Source: Sediminicola sp047612485
GTDB lineage: Bacteria; Bacteroidota; Bacteroidia; Flavobacteriales; Flavobacteriaceae
Length of the DNA stretch: 13,234 nt
Direction: 5' to 3'
Assembly: GCA_047612485.1 (NCBI GenBank)
Contig: JBLGAT010000077.1
Coordinates: 1 to 13,234, forward strand
Shown: in pieces, positions 7,693 to 13,234 of the stretch
Numbering within the stretch: position 1 is the stretch's first letter
How the letters are laid out: each line of letters starts with the position of its first letter
Notes under the pieces: model-generated
Told to the model about the DNA's origin: nothing
Database searches by the model: none
The model's input: only the letters and a program-made list of their open reading frames with translations
Translations under genes and position numbers: made by a program

Positions 7693-10452
7693 TCAATCAT
7701 CTGCGATATTTGGCGACAACCATTTTTCGGCCATTTCTTCTGAAATTCCCTTCCGCTTGGCAAAATCATACACCTGGTCATCCTTTATTTTCCCTACCCC
7801 AAAATACCTGGCCTTGGGATGGGCAAAATAGTAGCCGCTTACACTGGCTGCAGGCCACATGGCCAAGCTATCGGTGAGTTTTACACCTATACGCTCTTTC
7901 ACCCTCAATAGTTTCCAAAGGGTCAATTTTTCCAAATGGTCGGGACAGGCCGGATACCCTGGTGCCGGACGTATGCCCTTATATGATTCTGAGATCAACT
8001 CTTGGTTGGTCAATCTCTCATCGGAGGCGTAGCCCCAATGATTGGTTCTGACCTCCTTGTGCAAATATTCTGCGAAAGCCTCGGCCAAACGGTCCGATAA
8101 TGCTTTGATCATTATGGAATTGTAATCATCCAATTCCTTTTCATAAGCTTTGGCCAACTCGGCAGTCCCAAACCCTGTGGAAACGGAAAAGAAGCCCATG
8201 TAATCCTGGATCTCCGATTCCTTAGGCGCTATATAATCCGCAAGGGCAAAATTGGGTTTGCGCCCATGTTTTTTCAATTGTTGGCGTAAGGTCCTAAACA
8301 CATATTTCTTGTCTTTCTGATGTTTTTTGGCATGATGGTCCGGTGGGACAATCACCTCTATATCATCATCATTAATGGTGTTTGCCTGAAACAGCCCAAA
8401 TACCGCCTTGGCAGTGAGCAATTTTTCATCGAAGATCTTTTTCAATAGAGTTTGGGCATCCTTAAAAAGTTCGGTTGCTTCCTTTCCTACTACCTCGTCT
8501 GTTAGGATCGCTGGATATTTTCCATGCAGTTCCCAACTTCTAAAAAATGGGGTCCAATCGATAAAGTCCTTTAATTTTCGCAGCTCCAAATCCTTTATAA
8601 CCTGTACCCCAAGCTCTTTTGGCACTACTATATCCTTGGTATCCCAGTCAATTTTATATTTATTGGTTCGTGCTTCCGATAAAGCTAAATACTCCTTCCG
8701 CTTCCCTCGTTTGGCAAATTGAATTCTAAATTCCTCGTAATCCAGTTTAATGGAATCCATATAGGTCCTCGAGGTTTCTTTTTTCAACAAGTCCCCAACT
8801 ACGGTCACGGCCCTAGAGGCATCGTTCACGTGGATGACGGCATTTTTATATTGTGGATCTATCTTAACCGCTGTATGGGCCTTGCTTGTAGTGGCTCCCC
8901 CGATCAATAGAGGTACAGAAAAATTCTGACGTTCCATTTCCTTGGCCAAATGGACCATTTCATCCAAGGAAGGGGTGATCAGGCCACTAAGACCAATGAT
9001 ATCTACCTTATGTTCCTTGGCCGCATTGATAATTTTTTCTGGGGGTACCATGACCCCAAGATCTACAATCTCATAATTGTTGCAAGCCAATACCACACTC
9101 ACGATATTCTTTCCAATATCGTGCACATCCCCTTTTACGGTGGCCATCAATATTTTCCCCGCTGAGGAACTGCTACCCTCAGGTAAGGGATTCTTCAACT
9201 TTTCCTCTTCTATATAGGGCAACAAATAAGCGACAGCCTTTTTCATCACCCGAGCCGATTTAACCACCTGGGGCAAAAACATCTTACCACTTCCAAAGAG
9301 ATCACCAACTACGTTCATCCCCGTCATCAAATGGCCTTCGATCACCTTGATGGGTTTGTCCACACTCTGTCTGGCTTCCTCCACATCCTCCAAGATGTAT
9401 TGGTCTATTCCCTTTACCAAGGCCCTAGTTATCCTATTTTGCAGGGCTTCCGTTCTCCAAGTGAGATCTACCTTGCTTTCCTTGGCAGTACCGACCACCG
9501 TCTCTGCAATATCCAACAAACGCTCCGTGGCATCGTCTCTTCTGTTCAGGATAACATCCTCAACGCGCTCCAAGAGATCTTTAGGAATATCATCGTATAC
9601 CTCCAGCATGGTAGGATTCACTATTCCAATATTCATCCCCGCTTTTATGGCGTGATAAAGAAATACGGAATGCATGGCCTCCCTTACCGGGTTGTTCCCC
9701 CTAAAGGAAAAGGATACATTGCTCACTCCGCCACTAACACTGCAATGAGGAAGGTTCTGTTTTACCCAAGCCGTAGCCTCAATAAAGTCGAGGGCATTAC
9801 GCTTGTGCTCATCCATTCCTGTAGCGACGGGAAAGACGTTAAGATCAAAAATGATATTCTCTGGAGCAAACTTAACCTTGTTCACCAAAATATCATAAGA
9901 ACGCTTGCTGATCTCCAGCCTGCGCTCATAATTATCCGCCTGTCCTTTCTCATCAAAAGCCATGACTATGACAGCAGCACCATATCTTTTTACCAATTTG
10001 GCGTGGTGGATAAATTCGGCCTCCCCTTCCTTTAAACTGATGGAGTTCACCACACATTTCCCTTGGACTACTTGAAGGCCAGCCTCTATGATTTCCCATT
10101 TGGAACTATCTATCATGATAGGGACTCGGGAAATATCCGGTTCGGCCACAATAAGATTTAAAAATTTTACCATGGCCTCCTTCCCATCGATAAGTCCGTC
10201 ATCCATATTTACATCGATGATCTGGGCACCCCCTTCCACTTGGGCGCGGGCAATATCCAAGGCCTCTTCAAATTTCTCATCTTTGATGAGACGCAGGAAT
10301 TTTTTGGATCCGGCCACATTGGTACGCTCCCCCACGTTCACGAAATTACTTTCCGGAGTGATGACCAAGGGCTCAAGACCCGATAATTTTAAATACCTCG
10401 CGGTTGATGGTTGTTGGTTATCGGTTGTATGTGAAAATTTATCCCCTATCAT
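7693..10452 (-). CDS. metH: Methionine synthase, folate/cobalamin/activation half (split MetH C-terminal part)
   Basis: This 919-residue protein carries every MetH module except the homocysteine domain. A pterin-binding barrel spans about 35-290 (N-V-G-E-R-T-N at 39-45). A four-helix cap lies near 360-420. The cobalamin-binding Rossmann domain spans about 432-560, with D-V-H-D-I-G at 442-447; His444 is the axial cobalt ligand. The C-terminal AdoMet-dependent reactivation domain spans about 590-915, with R-P-A-P-G-Y-P-A-C-P at 828-837. Using 5-methyl-THF, it methylates homocysteine bound to the partner encoded upstream. Split MetH is usual in flavobacteria. The N-terminus is odd: roughly 18 low-complexity residues (S-H-T-T-D-N-Q-Q-P-S-T) precede R-Y-L-K-L-S-G, and they are encoded by a repeat arm flanking the inserted gene. 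The start codon directly follows the stop of that gene (TAA then ATG, no gap), implying translational coupling. Confidence 0.96.
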   Translation of the reverse strand: MIGDKFSHTTDNQQPSTARYLKLSGLEPLVITPESNFVNVGERTNVAGSKKFLRLIKDEKFEEALDIARAQVEGGAQIIDVNMDDGLIDGKEAMVKFLNLIVAEPDISRVPIMIDSSKWEIIEAGLQVVQGKCVVNSISLKEGEAEFIHHAKLVKRYGAAVIVMAFDEKGQADNYERRLEISKRSYDILVNKVKFAPENIIFDLNVFPVATGMDEHKRNALDFIEATAWVKQNLPHCSVSGGVSNVSFSFRGNNPVREAMHSVFLYHAIKAGMNIGIVNPTMLEVYDDIPKDLLERVEDVILNRRDDATERLLDIAETVVGTAKESKVDLTWRTEALQNRITRALVKGIDQYILEDVEEARQSVDKPIKVIEGHLMTGMNVVGDLFGSGKMFLPQVVKSARVMKKAVAYLLPYIEEEKLKNPLPEGSSSSAGKILMATVKGDVHDIGKNIVSVVLACNNYEIVDLGVMVPPEKIINAAKEHKVDIIGLSGLITPSLDEMVHLAKEMERQNFSVPLLIGGATTSKAHTAVKIDPQYKNAVIHVNDASRAVTVVGDLLKKETSRTYMDSIKLDYEEFRIQFAKRGKRKEYLALSEARTNKYKIDWDTKDIVVPKELGVQVIKDLELRKLKDFIDWTPFFRSWELHGKYPAILTDEVVGKEATELFKDAQTLLKKIFDEKLLTAKAVFGLFQANTINDDDIEVIVPPDHHAKKHQKDKKYVFRTLRQQLKKHGRKPNFALADYIAPKESEIQDYMGFFSVSTGFGTAELAKAYEKELDDYNSIMIKALSDRLAEAFAEYLHKEVRTNHWGYASDERLTNQELISESYKGIRPAPGYPACPDHLEKLTLWKLLRVKERIGVKLTDSLAMWPAASVSGYYFAHPKARYFGVGKIKDDQVYDFAKRKGISEEMAEKWLSPNIADD
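10402..10429 (+). repeat. Heptad-repeat arm, metH C-half side of the inserted four-helix-bundle gene
   Basis: Four consecutive 7-base units of form GGTTGNN (one is GGTTATC) run on the plus strand. Bases 10409-10419 (GGTTGTTGGTT) are an exact inverted copy of bases 10828-10838 on the other side of the small gene. Read on the minus strand, this arm encodes the T-T-D-N-Q-Q-P-S-T part of the MetH N-terminal extension, so the repeat has become protein-coding. Confidence 0.75.
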
Positions 10453-10806
10453 TTATTTATTTTTATAATAGTTGATAAACCCGTTTAATAATTTCTTGTT
10501 CGTTTCAATTTGCTTTAAAAGTAAAGCGCATTCTTCATCATTAATATATTCTTGGTCCAAAGCCAGATATATTTGTGTTTCCAATTCATACAAAGATCCA
10601 CGGGAAATATGTAAAAATTGAATGGTATCCGCGTTAGTCCTTCTTCCACAACCCTCTGCAATATTGGACGGTATGGAAACCACGCTTCTTCTCATTTGAG
10701 CTGTTAATCCATACAACTCTGCTTGTGGAAATGAGTTGGTTATTTTATAAAGATATTTTACCAATTTCCTTGATTCTTTCCAAACATCTAAATCTATATA
10801 TTCCAT
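10453..10806 (-). CDS. Four-helix-bundle protein, 23S rRNA intervening-sequence (S23/IVP) family
   Basis: This 117-residue, mostly helical protein has the hallmark pattern of the four-helix-bundle family found in 23S rRNA intervening sequences: F-P-x-x-E-x-Y-G-L (26-34), Q-M-R-R-S-V-V-S-I-P-S-N-I-A-E-G (37-52), G-R-R (54-56), and Q-F-L-x-I-S-R-G-S-L-x-E-L-E-T-Q in the second half. The family is small and basic, probably forms oligomers that bind nucleic acid, and includes relatives acting as accessory proteins of diversity-generating retroelements; its role outside rRNA is unknown. I start at the ATG at 10806; an in-frame TTG at 10815 would add three residues. The gene begins 9 bases after the stop of the homocysteine-binding metH half and ends directly against the ATG of the other half. 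It should therefore be translated from the riboswitch-controlled message. Heptad-repeat arms flank it. Confidence 0.92.
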   Translation of the reverse strand: MEYIDLDVWKESRKLVKYLYKITNSFPQAELYGLTAQMRRSVVSIPSNIAEGCGRRTNADTIQFLHISRGSLYELETQIYLALDQEYINDEECALLLKQIETNKKLLNGFINYYKNK

Positions 10807-10838
10807 ATCCTTCAACTATATACTTTCAACCAACAACC
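10804..10838 (-). repeat. Heptad-repeat arm, metH N-half side of the inserted four-helix-bundle gene
   Basis: Reading down from 10838 on the minus strand, five 7-base units follow one another with increasing decay: GGTTGTT, GGTTGAA, then three degenerate units. The last unit includes the ATG of the small gene. The first 11 bases (GGTTGTTGGTT) are the exact inverse of 10409-10419. This arm supplies the last codons and the stop codon of the upstream metH half. Confidence 0.65.
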
Positions 10839-11820
10839 TTCTGGGCTTAAAATTTTCTACCAGATCGGCTATGGCTCTGATATGTGCTGGGGTGGTCCCA
10901 CAGCAACCGCCTACGATATTCACCAACCCCTTTTCCAAATACTCCTTTATCTGATCGGCCATCTGGGCAGGTGTTTCGTCATATTCCCCAAAGGCATTTG
11001 GCAATCCGGCATTGGGGTGTGCGGAGACAAAAAAATCTGACTTTGAAGAAAGAACCTCCAAATGGGGCACTAATTGACTTGCTCCCAGGGCACAGTTAAA
11101 ACCTACGGATAGGATCGGGATATGACTTATTGATATTAAAAACGCTTCGGCCGTTTGCCCTGATAAGGTTCTCCCGGAAGCATCCGTAATGGTCCCACTG
11201 ACCATGATGGGTATTTCTATGCCCCTTTCTTCCTTTACCTCTTCTATTGCAAAAAAGGCAGCCTTTGCATTTAGCGTATCAAAAATAGTCTCTACCAATA
11301 AAAGATCGGAACCTCCATCCAATAATGCCTCTACCTGTTGCTTATAAGCTATTCTTAGTGCGTCAAAGGAAATCGCCCTGAAACCAGGGTCGTTCACATC
11401 TGGAGACATACTGGCCGTTTTATTGGTAGGCCCTATACTCCCTGCCACGAATCTCGGTTTATCCGGATTCTTGGAGGTGAATTCGTCAGCCACTTTTTTG
11501 GCAATTCGTGCCGATTCATAATTCAATTCATACACCAAAGGTTCCATATTGTAATCGGCCATGGCAATGGTCGTACCGGAAAAGGTATTGGTCTCCACAA
11601 TGTCGGCGCCAGCTTCAAAATACTTGCGATGCACTTCCGCAATGGCTTCGGGTTGGGTCAAAGAAAGCAAGTCATTGTTCCCTTGTAAGGGATGGCCCCA
11701 ATCTTTAAAACGTTCGCCCCTAAAATCCTCCTCGGTAAATTTATAGCGTTGTAGCATGGTTCCCATGGCACCATCCAACACCAAAACACGCTCTTTCAAC
11801 AATTCCTTGATATTCTTCAT
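10816..11820 (-). CDS. metH: Methionine synthase, homocysteine-binding half (split MetH N-terminal part)
   Basis: This 334-residue protein is the zinc-dependent homocysteine S-methyltransferase (Pfam S-methyl_trans) module of MetH. D-G-A-M-G-T-M-L-Q-R lies at 16-25. The three zinc-ligand cysteines are Cys243 (in F-N-C-A-L-G) and Cys306/Cys307 (in G-G-C-C-G-T-T), matching E. coli Cys247, Cys310 and Cys311. It activates homocysteine as a thiolate and must dock with the cobalamin half encoded downstream. I choose the ATG at 11820, whose product starts M-K-N-I-K-E-L-L as expected; an in-frame TTG at 11844 would add eight residues with no family support. The conserved region ends around K-P-R-R-L (325-329). 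The final V-E-S-I is encoded by a repeat arm and looks like an insertion scar. It is first in the operon, 169 bases after the SAM-I riboswitch. Confidence 0.96.
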   Translation of the reverse strand: MKNIKELLKERVLVLDGAMGTMLQRYKFTEEDFRGERFKDWGHPLQGNNDLLSLTQPEAIAEVHRKYFEAGADIVETNTFSGTTIAMADYNMEPLVYELNYESARIAKKVADEFTSKNPDKPRFVAGSIGPTNKTASMSPDVNDPGFRAISFDALRIAYKQQVEALLDGGSDLLLVETIFDTLNAKAAFFAIEEVKEERGIEIPIMVSGTITDASGRTLSGQTAEAFLISISHIPILSVGFNCALGASQLVPHLEVLSSKSDFFVSAHPNAGLPNAFGEYDETPAQMADQIKEYLEKGLVNIVGGCCGTTPAHIRAIADLVENFKPRRLLVESI

Positions 11821-11989
11821 AATCTTCACTTTGTGTTCTCCCAAACATCCAACGGTAATACAAATAGCAATTTTTGTCTTATTGTGGTAACAAAAGACAA
11901 AGCCAGAGCCCAGATCGTTTTTACGAAAGGACCATTAAAATTATATTATCAAGTAAGGAAAGGTGCAGACAATGTTGTCTTTCTTTAAG
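11821..11989 (-). other. Expression-platform region between riboswitch and metH start
   Basis: This 169-base AT-rich stretch links the aptamer to the metH ATG. It holds GCACCTT (minus strand, 11966-11960), complementary to the AAGGTGC of riboswitch P3, and an A/U-rich hairpin at 11873-11901 (8+4 bp with one bulge, loop TACC) that is not followed by a U tract. No open frame of interest and no strong ribosome binding site are visible. How SAM binding is converted into lower expression cannot be read directly. Confidence 0.5.
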
Positions 11990-12138
11990 TTATCTACTCC
12001 CGTACTAATCGTTCCTTAACAGGAACGGTACATGGATTAGAATGTAGCACCTTCTTTGTTCAGCCCTTTAGGAAAAGGGATTGAAAAAAGGGTTGCTAAG
12101 GCTTCAATGGGTCTAATCCCTCCGCCTTTCTTGATAAC
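11990..12138 (-). promoter_or_regulatory. SAM-I (S-box) riboswitch controlling the metH operon
   Basis: On the minus strand, P1 pairs GTTATC (12138-12133) with GATAAC (11995-11990). The P2 region reads GGCGGAGGGA, then UUAG in the loop, then ACCCATTGAAGCC. P3 pairs TAGCAACC (12098-12091) with GGTGCTA in AAGGTGCTA (12053-12045), the S-box signature. The pseudoknot can be verified by eye: loop UUAG (12116-12113) pairs with CUAA (12040-12037), where the textbook S-box has CUGG with CCAG, so three of four pairs have co-varied. P3 carries an extra CCCTTT-TCCT-AAAGGG hairpin (12079-12064), making the aptamer rather long at 149 bases. P4 is CGTTCC-TGTTAA-GGAACG. High SAM should lower metH operon expression. 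The start of metH is 169 bases downstream, with no clear U-tract terminator in between. Confidence 0.95.
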
Positions 12139-12166
12139 GTCTTCAGTTTTGGTTATGAACTAGCTG

Positions 12167-12197
12167 CAAAGTAACGTTACAGCATTATTAAAAACAA
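12167..12197 (-). promoter_or_regulatory. Candidate Bacteroidota-type promoter for the riboswitch/metH transcript
   Basis: On the minus strand a TTG (12197-12195) is followed after 20 bases by TTACTTTG (12174-12167). This matches seven of eight positions of the Bacteroidota -7 box TAnnTTTG and lies about 28 bases before the riboswitch P1 helix. Placement between the upstream terminator and the aptamer is right; the -7 box has a mismatch at its second base, so this is only a candidate. Confidence 0.4.
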
Positions 12198-12216
12198 GGA
12201 AAGTAGGCTTTTTTTA

Positions 12217-12250
12217 AAACCTTCCAAACATATTGCAATCTGGAAGGTTT
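12217..12250 (-). terminator. Stem-loop terminator after the ferredoxin-NADP reductase gene
   Basis: A perfect 10-bp stem (AAACCTTCCA / TGGAAGGTTT) with a 14-base loop starts 22 bases after the reductase stop codon. On the minus strand it is followed by only a short T run, because the TTTT belongs partly to the stem, and then by A residues, so efficiency is uncertain. It separates the reductase transcript from the metH leader. Confidence 0.65.
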
Positions 12251-12271
12251 ATAGACTAATTCAAATATAAT

Positions 12272-13234
12272 CTAAGCTAATATACTTTGTACCACTTCTT
12301 TTTTTGCTTCTTTCTTAGTGCCATCAAATCCTTCAACCCCGCCTACAGTGGTGTATTTCATAACATATCTTTTCCCTGGGTTGATGCGTTGGTAGGCACT
12401 CTGACACATTACTGCAGCTTCATGGAAGCCGGATAAGATCAATTTAAGCTTGCCTGGGTAGGTATTGACATCGCCGATGGCGTATACCCCTGGGATATTG
12501 GTTTGATAATCATATGAATTATCCACTTTAATGGCATTTTTCTCAATTTCCAAGCCCCAGTTCCCAATGGGTCCCAGTTTTGGTGACAATCCAAATAGTG
12601 GGATAAAATCATTTACTTCCAAAAAGGTCTCCCCTTTTGCGGCATCGTTGTGTTTGATGACTACTGCCTCCAAGGCATCAGCGCCCTGTACCGCAACCAC
12701 CTCAGCCTCTGTAAATAATCTGATCTTGCCCAATTTTGCCAATTCTGCCGCTTTTTCTACAGAATCCAAGGCTCCTCTAAACTCATTTCTACGGTGCACC
12801 AAAGAAACTTCAGATGCCACGTCAGTTAAGAAAATGGCCCAATCCAATGCGGAATCACCTCCTCCGGCGATCACCACTTTTTTATCGCGGTATACCTCTG
12901 GATCCTTTATTATATAGCTAACCCCCTTATCTTCGTAATTGATAATATTGGGAATCAAAGGCTTTCTAGGCTCAAAGGATCCCAATCCTCCTGCGATGAC
13001 CACTACAGGTGCATGGTGCTTTGTTCCTTTATTCGTGGTCACAATAAACGTATCATCATCCAACTTTTCCAAGGTTTCTGCCCTTTCGCCCAAAGTAAAG
13101 CCCGCATTAAAAGGTCTTATTTGTTCCATAAGGTTGTTCACAAGATCTCCAGCCAAGATTTCAGGAAATGCCGGAATATCATAGATGGGTTTTTTGGGAT
13201 AAATCTCTGAACATTGTCCCCCCGGTTGCGGCAA
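12272..13234 (-). CDS. Ferredoxin-NADP reductase, YumC / thioredoxin-reductase-like (5' end outside window)
   Basis: Only the C-terminal 320 or so residues are here, with perhaps 30 missing at the N-terminus. The first codon in the window (TTG) is most likely an internal Leu, since L-P-Q-P-G-G-Q-C sits inside the FAD domain in this family. Motifs: P-I-Y-D-I-P-A-F-P near the start; a second Rossmann glycine motif G-G-G-D-S-A-L-D-W for NADPH; and the FAD-binding G-V-Y-A-I-G-D-V-N near the C-terminus. The redox CxxC of thioredoxin reductase is absent: its place before the NADPH domain reads G-V-S-Y-I-I-K-D. This favours a type-2 ferredoxin/flavodoxin-NADP reductase. The following terminator suggests a separate transcript from metH. 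Given the neighbours, a role in electron supply for sulfur assimilation or cobalamin reactivation is possible but unproven. Confidence 0.88.
   Translation of the reverse strand: MPQPGGQCSEIYPKKPIYDIPAFPEILAGDLVNNLMEQIRPFNAGFTLGERAETLEKLDDDTFIVTTNKGTKHHAPVVVIAGGLGSFEPRKPLIPNIINYEDKGVSYIIKDPEVYRDKKVVIAGGGDSALDWAIFLTDVASEVSLVHRRNEFRGALDSVEKAAELAKLGKIRLFTEAEVVAVQGADALEAVVIKHNDAAKGETFLEVNDFIPLFGLSPKLGPIGNWGLEIEKNAIKVDNSYDYQTNIPGVYAIGDVNTYPGKLKLILSGFHEAAVMCQSAYQRINPGKRYVMKYTTVGGVEGFDGTKKEAKKEVVQSILA

Larger units (their letters stand above)
10402..10838 (-). mobile_element. Putative intervening-sequence-type insertion between the two metH halves
   Basis: About 430 bases separate the conserved parts of the two MetH half-genes. 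They contain one small gene of the four-helix-bundle family named after proteins encoded in 23S rRNA intervening sequences. The gene is bracketed by inverted arms sharing an exact 11-base core (GGTTGTTGGTT / AACCAACAACC) with 7-base periodicity. Both flanking proteins carry non-conserved tails encoded by the arms: L-V-E-S-I ends the first half and an 18-residue leader starts the second. No target duplication is obvious. Seen directly: arms, gene, extensions. Inferred: that this was a mobile insertion. No transposase is present, so movement would have to be in trans or be ancient. Confidence 0.5.

Noticed and set aside
9331..10035. 234-codon open frame on the plus strand inside the cobalamin-half metH gene
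   Set aside because: It lies wholly antisense to an unmistakable MetH coding region, shows no recognisable domain, and is explained by codon bias of the minus-strand gene. The other plus-strand frames in the window are the same kind of shadow.
10402..10838. CRISPR array or conventional insertion sequence
   Set aside because: The heptads are too short and contiguous, with no spacers. The enclosed gene is a four-helix-bundle protein, not a transposase.
7693..11820. metH broken by a frameshift or decayed into a pseudogene
   Set aside because: Both halves keep all catalytic and metal-binding residues with clean starts and stops, and splitting between the homocysteine and folate modules is usual in flavobacteria.
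11821..11844. TTG start adding eight residues to the homocysteine-binding MetH half
   Set aside because: The ATG at 11820 gives the family-typical N-terminus, so the extension was left out.
11873..11901. A/U-rich hairpin before metH as an intrinsic terminator
   Set aside because: The stem is fairly long (8+4 bp) but on the minus strand it is followed by AAATTGC, with no U tract. It may still have a regulatory role.
12272..13234. Thioredoxin reductase
   Set aside because: The redox-active CxxC motif is absent where thioredoxin reductases carry it; a ferredoxin-NADP reductase fits better.

Overview
The window looks like chromosomal DNA from a marine-type member of the Flavobacteriaceae (Bacteroidota). 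This rests on the protein families (split methionine synthase, head-GIN lipoprotein, sortilin-like BNR protein, PagL-type acyloxyacyl hydrolase), the moderately AT-rich base composition, the weak Shine-Dalgarno signals, a TTG/TAnnTTTG-like promoter and a structured intergenic element typical of flavobacteria. I cannot name genus or species. Every gene I support lies on the minus strand, so transcription runs from high to low coordinates.

Right end (12217-13234): the 3' part of a YumC-type ferredoxin-NADP reductase, whose 5' end lies outside the window, followed by a good stem-loop terminator. Next comes a 427-base non-coding leader (11845-12271). It holds a candidate promoter and a clear SAM-I (S-box) riboswitch at 11990-12138, whose pseudoknot and P1 helix can be paired by eye.

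Centre (6532-11820): the riboswitch heads a methionine-synthesis cluster. Its genes are the homocysteine-binding half of MetH, a small four-helix-bundle (23S intervening-sequence type) protein, the folate/cobalamin/activation half of MetH, a structured Flavo-1-like RNA element, and metF. MetF makes 5-methyl-THF, and the two MetH polypeptides together use it to methylate homocysteine. SAM made from the methionine should feed back on the riboswitch.

The most unusual feature is at the metH split. The four-helix-bundle gene sits exactly between the two halves and is bracketed by inverted, heptad-periodic repeats. These repeats run into the 3' end of the first half-gene and the 5' end of the second, giving both proteins apparent terminal extensions. 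It looks like a roughly 430-base intervening-sequence-type insertion inside a core metabolic operon.

Left end (37-6418): four envelope or exported-protein genes. They are a PagL-like outer-membrane lipid A deacylase, a head-GIN domain lipoprotein, a class C beta-lactamase-fold serine hydrolase, and a large secreted BNR/sortilin-type beta-propeller protein. No tRNA, rRNA, CRISPR array, transposase or prophage gene was seen.
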